64,000 nt of DNA from Saururus chinensis (GCA_035235625.1 CP141143.1:24597092-24661091); one strand, 5' to 3'; shown: positions 47,441-60,951, counted from the stretch's first letter. Notes: generated by a model not told the origin, from the sequence alone. Numbers and translations are program-made.

Positions 47441-50400
47441 TGTCACGCCCCGGCACTACCCAACCCGAGCCGAACCCGGTCCAAGGGATGGTCCAACACA
47501 CCGGAGCAACGGTATTGAAAACGGTTAAAGAAATAGTGGAAGGCTTATGCCCTTACCATGGGCGGTCTAATTAATGGAGTAACGCACTACTTTGAGCAAG
47601 AGTAAATAAGTAGAACTAAAAGAGTTGCTTAAACTCTAAATTAAACCATAAATCTCAAACTCACATACTAATAATCCATAGCCTCCGAAACAAGGTCTCA
47701 AACAAAACTAAAGATATAATATATCACAAGTCTGAAAATAAGAACCACTCCACAAGGGTTCTAACATCAAAACAAAATAATGAGAGAGATAAAAAATCTA
47801 GTGGCCCCCACTCCTACTCTCAAGCTCTCCCTGATCTTTCCTCATAAAGAGGATTCTGTTCAACTACATGTCACGCCATGCAGCCCTAAAACAAAAGTGG
47901 GGTGAGTATAAAAACTCAATAATGGTTTGACTATAACTTTAATAATCAGAAAACACGACAGCATGACAATGTAGCAATTTAGATCCAAAATTTACATATT
48001 ATACCACTTTCTAGCCATTTACTAGCTAAAACCCCTACTTAACCATAAACATAAGAACTAACTTGCATAAGACCTACCTATTAAGTCAAGTCATAAATAT
48101 TCAAAATTATAATCTAACATGCATCCCACATAGGTATTGGTTCATATCTACTCAAATCAAGCATGATAATCCCATAAATCACATAGTAAGTGTCTTTCAC
48201 ACCCTTTTCTGATCATGTATTTATATCACATAAACCTGCATAATAGTGTCTCAATCACACACTTTCTGATCATGCATTCATTTCACATAAACCTGCATAA
48301 TAGTGTCTCAATCACACTATTTCTAATCAGGCATTCATATCACATAAACCTGCATAATAGTGTCTCAATTACACCATTTCTGATCAGACATTTATATCAC
48401 ATAAACTTGCATAATAGTGTCTCAATCACACCATTTCTGATCAGGCATTCATATTACATAAACCTGCATAATAGTGTAGCATTCACACACTTTCTAATCA
48501 TGCATTCATATCACATAAACTTGCATAATAGTGTCTCATTCACACCATTTTTGATTATGCATTCATATCACATAAACTTGCATAATAGTATAACATTCAC
48601 ACACTTTCTGATCATGCATTCATATCACATAAACCTGCATAATAGTGTCTCATTCACACACTTTCTGATCATGCATTCATATCACATCAACCTCATTCAC
48701 CCTGCACGACAAACATGTTAAACACATGATACACAATCATGCATAGCATTCATAATCAACATGCATCAATACAATTGGTGAATGCCTCCATGAAGGAGTA
48801 AACACAAGTATTGCCACACAGGAAAGACACAGTCAATGCTACAAAGGCGAGACGCGGTCCATTTTATACACAAAAATCTAAGAGGGTCGGGGTTGTCAAC
48901 CCCTAAAGTTGCTCACCCTAGACGATCCTTGCCAAGGATGTTTGATTCTCACACTGAGAACCTAGAGTAGGGTGTTCGCCCAGGGACATCTCCAACGGTG
49001 GGGAGAGCCCAAATTCCCACACAGGGAACCCTAGAACATGTGGTAGCCTATGCACAAAGTGTACCACTTTGGATTCTTAGGGTCCATATGACAATCTCAA
49101 TAATCTCATCCACAAGACAAGTACACAACTTGTCCCTACATAACTCAATTTAACTAGACTCAACCCGAGGAGTATACATGTTTCACACAGGAACTTAAAT
49201 AAAAAACATGTCCTTTCGGACCAACCAAGTTCCGATTAATTTACCGAGCGATTAATTTGGCACACAATCTCAACCATTGCATACAAATGATTAATTCCGG
49301 TTAAACATAGGTAAAACTTTATCCATAAATACCGATCCATGATAAATGATAGCATAATACATCCGTGAGTAAGACCTACGTGGGTTCCAACACATGGAAC
49401 ATGCTCCTAATTAGTCCCCTCATGCATCATAATCAAGGTATAATTAACTACAATCTCATAGTAGATTCCTGATATGTGTGTGTATTCATGCATATTCTAA
49501 GCACATGCTCAATGCTTGACATAAACTCATAAGGCAATATACGCATGCTTAAATACGTTCAAAACAATGAATTCCAAACTAAAATTAAAACAGAAACCAT
49601 CATAAAGTTTAAATCCATCCATTTGAAATCGAATGTTGACTCCCACAAACATGATTTTTCCACACATTAAGCCACAATATAATTACATCAATTACCCATA
49701 AACCATCCTTATTGTAAGAGAGCACATCTCACCATTTGCAATGTAACATCCCTGCTGGAACATATTCTAGTCACAAGAATTACAACATTCAAGGGTTTAA
49801 GTTACTTCAATATCAACATGCATAATTATCAACATATAGTATAATACCACATGAAAACACCTAAACATAATCCATAAACTTCATTATCAATTTCGCACCT
49901 CCAGTAGCCTAATTTCAACATAACATACTTCCCATAACCATTATAATCATTAGATGAAGTAAAATGGGCATAAGTTTCAAAAATAGCAAAACTGCCTTGT
50001 AGCCGTTTGATCGCCCTGCAAGGCCGTTTAATTAGCTAAACTGAAAATCTGTCAAAATATAGTATTTCTAATTAAACGGTCTCATAGGCCGTTCGATCGC
50101 CAACAAAGCAATTTTGACTTTTTTCTTCATTTCGAAAATCAAAACCGAGACACAAAGAAAACACCTTAAAATCTTCACCCATGGTCTCATGCACTCTCAA
50201 AACCTCATCAAACCTTCAAGAACAATAATTTAAACCTTTCTAAGACAAAACCCTAAGAAATCGAAGTAAAAAATTAGCATTTATTAAACCCACAATTAGA
50301 GCCTAAATCAAGCAAATGCACTTCAAATAACATCATAAAAACCGAATTTTTTACTATCCAAAGTCGAGATTGAAGAACCCATTACTTTTCCTTTTTGATT

Positions 50401-51190
50401 TGGGTTGGAATGAACCTTCAATCTCCTCCAACACCTTCCAAAAATAGGATTTTAAGTTAACATACAACTAATCTCAATTTAGCTTTGAAAAATCAAAAGT
50501 AAACATTAGAGAAGCCTAAAAACGAGATTTTGAAGATTAAGGCTTGAAAAAGAGAGGTAAAATAGTAGTTTTATACTTTCAAAACGGATTGAAAGAATGG
50601 GGGAAGTCAAGATTAAGAAGAGTTTAAAAAAACCTAGAGATTAAGCTAAGATTAAGCTAAACTTACCTCTAATCATTTCCTTTTTGGGCCTAATCGGGGA
50701 TTAGGCTCTAAATCTCCTGGCTAAGCCTATTCCCAAATGGAAAATAGCACAACCCTTTCCTTTTATAGGAGGGGTTGGGCTATACCTAATAGAAATATAG
50801 GGTAGAAATAGAGTTTTTAACTAAAATTAGAAAATTTGGCAATTTAACCCAAAATTAGGTCTAAAAAAAATTCTAAATTTTTTTATAGTGTCTTCCATTG
50901 ATGTCTAGGGGCATTATAGTCCAAAAACCTTAATTTTATCAGTGGGGCCCACAGGGGGTCCCGCCAAACCCTAATTTTTAAAAAATTAGTAAAAAATCAA
51001 AAAATCTCAAAAATTCAAAATTGACTAAAAACTACTTGAACCTCATAAATGTAGAGTTATTTTGCTTAAAACCTTTAGAAACTCCATTTATTTTTGAAAA
51101 CCACCGAATTTAAATCAAAAAATGCTTAAACCACACGATAACCAATAAATAATATCAAAATAAACCAGTTCAAAAATGAGAGTCCTTACA
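47441..51190 (+). mobile_element. Solo LTR, 3.75 kb, related to 39920-43426
   Basis: Starts TGTCACGCCCCGGCACT and ends GAGTCCTTACA. The perfect 5-bp target duplication is ATATG (47436-47440 and 51191-51195). It aligns with the other solo LTR from the start (CCGAGCCGAACCC against AGAGCCGAACCC) to the end. It contains a 57-bp tandem array. No protein-coding capacity beyond the frame opened by that array. Confidence 0.87.
48215..48705. repeat. 57-bp tandem array, about 8 units
   Basis: Units of CATAAACCTGCATAATAGTG followed by TCTCAATCACACNNTTTCTGATCATGCATTCATATCA-like sequence, repeated eight to nine times with small changes. Because 57 is a multiple of three, one frame stays open for 168 codons as a Tyr-His-Ile-Asn-Leu-His-Asn repeat. 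This is not evidence of a gene. The sister solo LTR has only one to three degenerate units at the matching place. Confidence 0.92.
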
Positions 51191-51195
51191 ATATG

Positions 51196-51871
51196 CATGG
51201 TGAATGCTGACTAAATAGACATGTTTAACTCAATTCTTTATCTTGTATGCAACTTAAATATTAAAAATTAATTGCATAAATTAAATACATGTTACTTAAA
51301 ACTTAAAAGTTCTGAAATACAATATTCACTTGTTCAACCAACATATTCTTATATGTGGCAAATTAGTTACAAGTAGTTCACTTTCTTATAATAACATCAG
51401 CCTCTATCATACTAGTTTCATGTGTGAACATTTTAAAACATCACTAAATCAGCCAAAGTGGCTCACAAAGACCAAAATAAGAACTTTTCACAAATTGACT
51501 CATTAAATTAGATATTTCTAGGGTAATAACTAAAAGCATTACAACTATTGTTTATATTTATTGCAAATATATTGTGAGGATCAAACAAGAAATGAAAATT
51601 AGCTTGGACATTTTTGTATATATTAGATTTAGACCTACATGATTTCATGCCAACAAACAATCTAATGTACTATTCCTTTATTTGATAAAAGGTTAAGAGT
51701 AAAGAGAGTAGCAGGTGATTTAACTACAATGATATGGAAAGGCCTCACTCCCCTCAGTTGATTCTCGATGGGGAAGAAAAGTAATAGAGGATGAGGGCAG
51801 AGGCTAAGGAGAGGTGTAGAGGACAGGTGTGTGGTTCCACATTCAATTGTTGATTGAGATCCTAATCTCCG
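51196..51871. other. Unassigned AT-rich stretch
   Basis: Lies between the second solo LTR and the next LTR-type sequence. No gene, tandem array or clear inverted repeat was seen. It may be the flank of the older nested elements. Confidence 0.4.
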
Positions 51872-53946
51872 TGTCACACCCCCAATTTTATAGTATATTT
51901 TCTTTATGAAAGCATTAATTTCCACCTTTGGGGAAATATCTGAAAAAATCCTTCCATCTCCATATAAGAAGCAAATTAATTACCCATATAAGTCCAAGAA
52001 GGAAAATATTGGAAATATAAATTGGGGGCATGAAGACCATCACTTTCACAAGTACTTGTTGTGAAATATAAAGTTATTAAAAATCTAAATATCTCTCATG
52101 TTAAAATATTCACGGGATCCATAGTCACATACCCGTCTGTTATGTATGTCCAAGCTAATGAAAGAATAAACGACACTGTCTTGTACTGAAAGCAAACCTA
52201 ATGATAGATGTCATAAATCTAGAGGTAGACTCAGAGCTACAACTACAACCTTCATATTACCTCTATAAGATCTTCTAATTTATTACATTTTTAATTAATA
52301 TAAAATTATTTATTTCGGTTGTAATTGATTTTTCTTGGGGTAATGGGTTAGTTTAGTTATAAATTTTTTAAGGTTTAATTTTGTTTTAGTTTAGAATATT
52401 AGTGTCAAACTTGATCTACCAAATTTCTACCTATTTGAAGATATTTTTCTATTTTCCTTTATCAAAGAAGTGAGATTTTCTATGGGATCCATGTCTATAT
52501 CAGTTTCGGCATCCAACCTTGTATTGATTTGTCTAAGGGGGCTTGGGTGTGATTAAATTCGTTTTTGAGTTACTTAGGGTCCATTGACCTATCTTTTAGC
52601 CCAATAATTAAATTTTTTGTCCACAAGCTACTTACTATAAAAGAAAAACCCAAGCCTATTTCCCAAATGAGGAAAGGCTAAGATTAAGAAAGAAGCTAGG
52701 GCTCTACCCCCATTTTTCAAAGGAGAAACTCATCTTAATGTAAGATTTTCTCCTAATCAGACCTTAATCCTTTCAATTTTGGGTTTAATCCTCTCATCCT
52801 TCACTTCTCCTATTTGGATTCTTAGCTTCTTTTCATTAAGATTTATCTTTTCAATTCCGATTTAGAACCATAATCTATGTAATTTTAATTTTTAACCTAA
52901 GAAAATCTTGAATATATCATTCCCATGTTGATTTGAATATATTAGCTAGGTTTTGATTAGGAATAACCAAAAGCCCTATTTTCTGGGTAGGATTTCTTGA
53001 GGTAAGAGTTCATTCAAGGGATTCATAAGCTGAATAGAGGTAAGAGGTTTTTACCTTAAGTAGTTTTCTTGCTTGTAATACCATGATTGTGGATTTATTT
53101 AAACTTTTGAAGCATCTTGATGGGTCATGGTGATTCATTAAAAACATGTAATTTACTATTATTTTTATGTTTAAATATATTTAAGCACCCACCAACCCGT
53201 CCGACATGCTCGATTTAGCTAGAAACAGCTCTTGAACAACTTAATTCGGAGTTAAAACGGCTTAGAACAGAAGAAAAGAGGGTTAGGGCTTGGTAGATTG
53301 AAAATTTTTCACTGGGGTAGGTGATACGAGTTTGGAATTTATAGACAATCGAACTGGTGGGTGAGACGAAACTGATGTGTGGAAATGATGCGTTGCGTGC
53401 GTGGTCACCTCACGGATGCACAAAATGTGGGTCGTGATGCGCGATGTGCTGTCACGAGGTGCCTGAGCACGGATAGTCTGCTTCGCTACCCCGTGACACT
53501 GTGCCTACCATGCAGATCCATGCATCGAGCGAGCATCCTGCGCAATGCACCGTCTGCATTGTTGACACAAGGCTGACGCAATTTCTGTGTCAGTCCCCAT
53601 AAAAATATATTTTTTTATTTTATTCAAATTCCAAAACTTCATACGACGATATCTTTTCAATCACAAGTCGATCATGGTACCGATGGACTCGTATTGATGA
53701 GACATTCAAAACAAGACTTTCATGGGTACATTTTGCCATAGTTTTACCATGGGTCCCGCCCATGAGGCACACTTCTCGAGACCATTACTTACGGCCCCGA
53801 TGTCCGATTCAAGTGATTCAAAAACCGTTATACCCGTCTTTTATAGCTCTACCACAAACCTTTAAAAACTTTATCTAAAATAATATTCTACTAAAATTTT
53901 TGCTAAAAAATCAATTAAAATCTTACCGAAAATCTGGGTTGTCACA
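51872..53946 (+). mobile_element. Probable LTR (solo or truncated), about 2.1 kb
   Basis: Starts TGTCACACCCCCAATTTTA and ends CTGGGTTGTCACA, typical of gypsy LTR termini. The body has no coding region. The flanking 5-mers CTCCG and TGTTC do not match, so either the boundaries are off or rearrangement has removed the duplication. A GC-rich patch at 53340-53580 lies inside. Confidence 0.5.
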
Positions 53947-56900
53947 TGTTCGAAGTTTAACATATCATACATGACCCATTTACCCAATTTAGACATGTAT
54001 TTGGTCCATTTAAGTTATTTTAAGGGTCCATTTAAGTTATTTTGAGGGCCCAGTTATTTTGAGTGATGAGAATTATTAAAATATAGCCTAATTAGTTAGC
54101 CTTAACCCAACTTCTAAGGGGATTAGGTTTCCTAATCTCCATGATTAGAAAAGGGCTTCTTAGGGCATAATTGAGGGAGCTTTTCAGCGTTGAGGCGAGG
54201 AGAGAGGAGCCGCCATGGAAGTTTTCCGACAAAGGTGGCTGGCGGAGAGGAGCAAGCTCAAAGATTGGTGTCTTGATGAATTATGATCGCTTGACACTAA
54301 TTTTTTTTAGGTGTTTAAGGTTAATTTAGGGTGATCTATACTTGATTGTGGATTTAGGGTAAAAAAATCTCCTTTTAAAAATAATTTATTAAGTAGAGTG
54401 GAGTCACCGGCAAATGGATTGGTCGGTAGGCTGGCTGGCCGCTAGTCTATACGAAACCCACCGTCATATTATGCCAATGTGCCGAAGGGGGGCAAGGGAA
54501 GGACTGGCCGCAAGCCACTTCTTTCCCTTCCCCTTCTCCTTCTTCCTCTCCATTGTTCAGTGGCACACATCTGGGATGAGGTAGAAGCAGCTTCACCCCC
54601 TAGAAAAAAAATAGAATAGAGACGTGGGCCCCATTTCTTCAGCCGTCGACGGCCTACGATGGGACTTGGGCACCTAGACTTGCCATACAACAACGGACCG
54701 GTTGAGCCAGTCCTTTGCTGGGCCATGAAGAGCGGCCAACAACCATTTGGATAATTCGCACATAACAAAAAAAGAAGAAAACGGGGCCTTTGGCTCCCAG
54801 CCGATCACCAAACGGCGGCGAGGTTGATGCCGTTCCGCCTTGAACCAGTGGTCCGAAAGCCCTGGGCTCAACCCAACCCCCCCCCCCCCCCCCTCTCTCC
54901 CCACCACCTCGATGCTGCCAGAGGCCTCCTAGCCTCTGGCAAGCAGTGGGAGGGATGACCCGCGAAGCGGGTTGACAGGTGAGACCTGGGTTTGGGCTGA
55001 TCCAACAAAAAAAAACACTCTTTGAACCAAGTTTGGTTTAGTGAGTTTAAATGGTAAAAAAATTTTGGAAAAAAAATAGAAATGACCTTGAGAGTATGTC
55101 GAGTGCCCTAGCCAATTTCAAACTGAAGAAAAATCCCAGAGACTTTAAAATGGCCAATTTACCTTTATGAGTTGAATCGTAGAATAATTTTTAATGACCC
55201 AATTTAGGGGCTCCAGTTCAAAGGCTTACGAGTGGTTTTAATATTTAAGAAAATACTAGTGATAGGTGTATATATACCCTAAGTATAAACCAATTCACAA
55301 GTTAGGGAAAAATCCTAGTAAATAGATAATTAATTATTTTACCCCTAGGGTTAAGATAAAACTGTTAAACGACCCGAGGTTGGTTTAAGGGGTTTACCAC
55401 CTTGTTAAACAACAAGAAAATTACCTCAAGTCCATAATGTCAAGGAGTACACCTGAGATTAGTTTTGTACTCGTTAGGGTTCAGGGAAGACCTAAACAAA
55501 ATAACAAAAATACCCCTTAAGTGAGTCAGCTCGCATTCGCATGAATGAAACCTCTTGAGAGGTCAAAGACTTACCCGAGAATAAAGAGGACCATGTCCAA
55601 TGTTAGATAATTACCTCAATGCATGTATTATGACCCATTGTAATAAAAGTTTAATTAGTTAACCCAAGGAGGGTTAGGGCACGAGAGTACGAACATTTCT
55701 AATATCATTATTGAGTTTGGTTTTTTATATTACTATATACTTGGACTTGTGTTGGTCTATATTGTTTTATGTTGTTCATTGTTTTAATGTTTGCTATTGA
55801 TGTAGTTTTAGTAATTTATCACTAGCTTAAGATTAATGAAAGATTACTTAATGGGGTTAGATTGCTTTTGATTGGGTGAGAATACCTAATCAAGATAAAG
55901 ACTAAAATACCCTTAGAGGGGTCTGGGACTAGTTAATAGAGTAAATAAGACTTTTGACCTAACGATTTGCCTTGGTTAATGAATTGATGATAGTTTTAAG
56001 TTTTAACCCTAGTCTAGATGGGACTGATAGGGTTTGGGATAGTCATTCGGAATCCTTACTTGTTGACGAACAAGATAGGGTTCAGAATGGTTTTTCCGAG
56101 TCTTCGCTCTATTGAGGGGCTATTGATTTGACCGTGTAGTTGCACCTCCCATTTAGAGGGAGCTTTGCGTGAGCTAGGCTCACCACCAATTTATTGAGAA
56201 TCATTTAGTGTATATGCATTTGGATTAGCTGACATCCTGCTTTGTTGGTTTCTCATGCCACTTCTATGCAGGTGCAGTTGTGGGTCATGCCCTTCTACTC
56301 CGGTCAGGTCCTTATGGGCTAGGTTGGATTATGGTACTTCCTAGTGGATTCTAAGGCTGCACTATAGATAGTTCCCTTTGGAGGAAGGTCCATGGTTGTT
56401 GTATTATCTGTCACTTAGGTTGACATTTGATGAGACTGTCTATCTTTGGGATTAGACGGGGATATTAATTATCGAATAATAGTTCGAGAGATAATTAATA
56501 ATATTATTTCACATTACTTATTTAATTAAAATAAGTGAAACGATTAAAAAACTTGTGTAAAATGTAGGTTGGTTAAAGATACTTAAGCATTGCATGTGTG
56601 ATGTTATGCTTCTTAAGATATTGTAGTTTTTACGCAAAACTACGTTTGGATCCGATCTTGTCATAATAACAATGGAGTTGTTATCTGATGAATACGTAGG
56701 CAACTAACATCAAATGATATTGGTCTGATTCGAAAAATATTATTTAATATTTTTGTTCTTTTGAAACACTCCTCCAAGGGGAGGAGATGTTTGGTGTTAT
56801 TTGGTCTTGTTTGGCTGCAGGTTCTTTATATGAGGATTAGCGAGATTATAATGTCAATGAGCGGTTGAGGACGACATTGCACTCGTGGGATCTCGTTTCT

Positions 56901-57176
56901 TATTTCTACAATTTTGTAAGTAATTGTAATTATTAGCATGAGAGCTAACTTTATTTGGTTATTTATGACAGACTTGTACTTAGAGGGTTAGCATGCTAGT
57001 TATCAAATTTTGACACGTGTAATAATATCATATCTTTTGATATTTTTAATTGTGAACCTCAGTTATTATGACCTGAATATTTAGTCGATTGATTTGATTT
57101 GCTTTAAAAAAAAATTCTCGTAATTTATTGCGTGTCTTTTATTGAAAAGAGTTTTGAAAATTCGGGTTGTGACACA
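53947..57176 (+). mobile_element. LTR-type repeat remnant, about 3.2 kb
   Basis: Ends TTCGGGTTGTGACACA at 57176, a characteristic LTR 3' end, and contains GAGTGGAGTCACCGGC near 54395, a motif often seen in plant gypsy repeats. No pol similarity was found. The left boundary is unknown. A 17-base C run and GC-rich patch lie at 54470-54950, with open frames there on the minus strand that I regard as non-genic. Confidence 0.35.
54877..54893 (+). repeat. Poly-C run
   Basis: About 17 consecutive C residues followed by TCTCTCC. A homopolymer likely to be unstable in length and error-prone in sequencing. Confidence 0.9.
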
Positions 57177-57306
57177 TGGTACCCATTAAGCAGCTCTCTA
57201 GCTCAATCACTTACCCATGTTGCTAGCATCTTCATCTATTTCTCTATTTGCTTGAACTAGTTATATATTGAATTTCTTTTGTATTTTTTTTAAACTTATA
57301 ATAATA

Positions 57307-57410
57307 CTCCCTCTATCCCAAATTAATAGTTATAATTAGTTTTTCAAAATCTATTAAAATTAGTTCATTTTAAAAAACCAAATGTATATATTGGCATAGG
57401 ATGGAGGGAG
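57307..57410. mobile_element. Stowaway-like MITE
   Basis: 104 bp from CTCCCTCTATCCCA to TAGGATGGAGGGAG, with TA on both sides. The ends are a near-perfect inverted repeat. Confidence 0.78.
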
Positions 57411-57951
57411 TACGTGAAAAAGGAAAATACCATGATGGCGCAGCTCAATGGTAGTAGGTACATGCTTGTTAGCATGCACCCGAGGCTCACTAACATGACT
57501 CCATGTGAAAAAATGGGATATGAAACTATTCAATGCAATAGTTAAACCTTTCTTGTTTTTGCTAACATAATTAGAAACTAGTTAACTAATATTTGGAAAT
57601 ATTTTACATTAATTTAAAAGAAAAACTTTTTAAGAGTTTGAACTCACGTTCGATGATGTAGCTTAGAGCCGCCAGATCTAAATATGATGACCCATATTAC
57701 TTAGGGAGTAAATACCCCCTCAGTAGTATGGGCTGTTGGATATAAATTCGACAACCCTACAAACAAACTGGGGCTCACACTGTTGTGTGTGAGCCTGAAC
57801 TCTTAAAAAGGGGTCTCTAATTAAAATCTACCAATAAAGTCATGTAAGATTCAATAATTACTAATTTTTCTTAAAATTATCATTTTTTTATACTACAAAA
57901 CCAAAATGATTATTTATTAGGGAAAAAAACACTAAAGAAAGAATGGTCACT

Positions 57952-58038
57952 CTTTATCTTATTTTAATAGTTTCATTCAATTTTAAGATAGATTGTTTAA
58001 AAAAAATTAAATTAAACTATTAACATGGGACAAAGGAA
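57952..58038. mobile_element. Degraded CTCCCTC-family MITE
   Basis: Inverted AT-rich arms ending CTATTAACATGGGACAAAGG, with a corresponding eroded left end near TATTTTAATAG. Same general form as the neighbouring elements. Confidence 0.4.
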
Positions 58039-60436
58039 GTAATATTCAAAAAATAATAAAATGCTGAGGCTTGTTGAAACAATAACGTAAAAAATTATGT
58101 AGTGCAATGCCAGAATGTGCATCATGATTTCGCTCATGGCAAATCTTATTTTACTTTCCCAACTTCAAGTAAACAAAAACTCGAAGCAAGCCCTCATAAG
58201 AGGCGGTTTGGCCAGCCCCGCCCCGCCCCGAAACGGATTTTAATAGCTCGGGCCGGACCCGACCTGGAACTCATCGAAACTCGTCATATCCACTCGCGCG
58301 GAAACACGTCTCCTACTTTTTAGGGGCAGGCGACGGACGATACGATGTACCTGGTCCGCAAGCCTCACTGCTTAAAATCGAAAAAACACATTTACTTTTC
58401 GGGCAAGTGGGCCCCGCCACCGCACGTGAAAAAAGCGGAGCATACAAATCAAATCTGAGACGATTGCCCTTTCAGGCCTTGTACGCGCCACTCTACGTAG
58501 GATGATGTGGACGCACGTCCGGGTTCATGTACTTGCCCCAATTTCGTCCCATCGCCCAGGAATCCCTTTTTTCAGGATGTGGGCCCGCATTTAATGCGTG
58601 TCGAATTGTCTCCGGTCGTGGACTGGACCCTTCATTTGAGTTTCCAAGGTTGGCTGGAGTAACAGCGGCTACATGCTTGAAGCCGAGCCGAGTAATATTC
58701 CAGCCTTTAGCTTCAGCTGGCTTTGTAAATATATTATTAAAAATAAAAATTAAACTAGCTATTAGACTTTAATCCTACAGTTTACGTTACCCAAGGTTTA
58801 AGTAGATTTTAGATTTTAATATTTTTAAATGAATTGAGCTGAAATAATCCATGAGCCCGGGTGCTATGTGCTTGGTGCACACGATACTTACACGTACAAG
58901 ATGTACAGGGTGCACAATTTTAATTATAAGGTTTATAAGGTGCTTATGATTCATTGTCGTATATTAACTTTTTCATATTAATATTATATGTTTCTTAAAA
59001 AAACATATGTTTTTTGTGATAATAAATTCTTATTGATATTTAAATAGATTTATGAATATATAATGGTTATATTGATTATGAAATATTAAATAAAAAATTT
59101 TAGTTGATGAGAGATTTATTTGAACAATGCAAATAGGGGCTATCATGCTTCAATGAGCATTACTCTAGAGAAAAGCTTATTTTAAGGGAAACATAATTTT
59201 TAATACAATTTTTTTATTATTACTCCCTCCCTGTATTAATAGTAATATTTATGTTTATACAATAGAATCTATGTATAAACATTGTTTGTATCAATTCTAC
59301 TCAAATAATTGTGTAGCATGATCTATGTATGGAGTTTTCAAACATTGTTTTTGTATTACATAGGATCTTGTTGATATGCGTCTGGTGCATATACGGCCGA
59401 CACGTATCAAACTATGAGATTCACATCCTTTGGGGTTTTTTGTGATGCGTATGGGCACGTCTCAGCCATATATAAATATAAAGAGAATTATGTTTAATAC
59501 AAAAGTCATGTTTATAAGCCCCGACTCATGCAATTGAGATGCATAATACGCTGGCATATTTTAATTTAATGGCACATGTTACTTAAGGGTAAGCGGGTTT
59601 GAATTACCAACTTGCCCTCTCCCTTAACGTGTGCCATTGAATCAAGATCCAATAGTTTGCAATGCCCAAGCTCACATAGTTGTATATAAACTATAGCTCA
59701 TGTTAATAAGAAAATGTAATAATATATTTAATTTGAATAATTTTCTTGTATCAAAATGCACCATAGATCTTTGAAAAATTTGGATGTAAAATAATTTAAC
59801 TTTCTTGAATATCAAATATTGTCATAGTAGTGCATAAAAAGAAAGTCTTAGACTTGTCAATCTCTATATTAGAAATTTTTTGTTACAATGAGAAAACCTC
59901 TACAAAGTAGACTCAAGAAAAAAAATTAATGAGAAATTTAAATATAAAACTATGTGAATAAAAAAATATTTAAAATATAATTATATGTAAAAAGATAAAT
60001 AAAAGGGACCTGATAATATGTATTTGTTCTATGCATTTGGTAAGATGTGCACTAAGCACATCATGTACAAATTACAATCATATCATAATCCAATTACCCA
60101 TATATAAATTTCTAATTACCCACATATAACTTAAGGAGTGGGCATGTTTGGATCACCCACCCACCTTTTGAATAACACCCAAGAGTGCACAATATGCTTG
60201 GTACACATGCTAAAAAATTCTTAATAAATATTATTTTTTATATAAAAATATAATATAACTAAAAAATATATAATTTTATTTATATCAATAAATTTATTTT
60301 AAAAAAATAAAATTTCTTTAATGATGAGATCCACTTTTATGGGAATGTATGAAATATATTTTTTAAATATTTAGCAGCTTAAATTGAATAAAAGAAACTA
60401 GTCAAAGAAAATATTGAATAATAAAATAAAATTATA

Positions 60437-60756
60437 CTCCATTTGTCCTTCATTAATAGCCTTATTTGACAAAAAAGTTTGATACATATTAATAGCTCCA
60501 TTTTATCTAATTTAAATGATTAGGTGTTTAAAAAAATATCATAAACTTAAATTTTTATTTCTTAAATATAGGTTTTACTATTTAATAAAAATTATTAATT
60601 ATTTAAATATAATTATTCATATGATCAAGCCTATCCTTTCTTTTTTTAAGTATTCAAACTATTTATATTAAATAAAATAAAGTTCTTAATATAAATAAAT
60701 ATTTTTATTAAATAGAACTATTAATGTATAGAAATATTAATGTACGACGTAGGGAA
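60437..60756. mobile_element. Composite or long MITE of the CTCCCTC family
   Basis: Begins ACTCCATTTGTCCTTCATTA and ends ATTAATGTACGACGTAGGGA. The interior repeats ATTAATAG-type words several times, suggesting one MITE inserted in another or a longer relative. Boundaries are approximate. Confidence 0.35.
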
Positions 60757-60951
60757 TACAATAAATTACGAAAAAGACAGAAGGCGGACACGTAAATTTA
60801 GTCACACGTACGAGAAGTCACCGATGTCTCAAAGCGCACGTGACAGTGGTGTGCCTCAACAGCCAGCTCTGGAACCGGCTCCGGTCCTGTCGCTTTTTGG
60901 TCCGTGAAGACGCCCGTCACCCTCCTCACTTCGTCGCATTTTCTTCTGTGA

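Larger units (their letters stand above)
57177..60830. other. Intergenic region, 3.6 kb
   Basis: AT-rich DNA with several MITEs (listed) and a GC-rich patch at 58190-58690 that has short open frames but no recognised protein. Words such as GAGCCCGGGTGC near 58855 and GGGGCTCACAC near 57770 resemble the palindromic GAGCCCGGGCTC repeats of 16457-16544. Confidence 0.45.

Noticed and set aside
48215-48721. 168-codon open frame with a repeating Tyr-His-Ile-Asn-Leu-His-Asn pattern
   Set aside because: It is produced by the 57-bp tandem array inside a solo LTR. The unit length is divisible by three, so the frame stays open by itself.
39915-51195. The two 3.5-kb repeats considered as the two LTRs of one element
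   Set aside because: Each has its own different perfect 5-bp duplication (TTTGG and ATATG), and the DNA between them belongs to unrelated elements.
54469-54907. Minus-strand open frames in a GC-rich block
   Set aside because: Located inside LTR-type repeat DNA next to a poly-C run, with no recognisable protein.
57431-57500. Possible tRNA gene or SINE head with A-box-like GGCGCAGCTCAATGG
   Set aside because: No convincing B box, no cloverleaf pairing and no target duplication were found.
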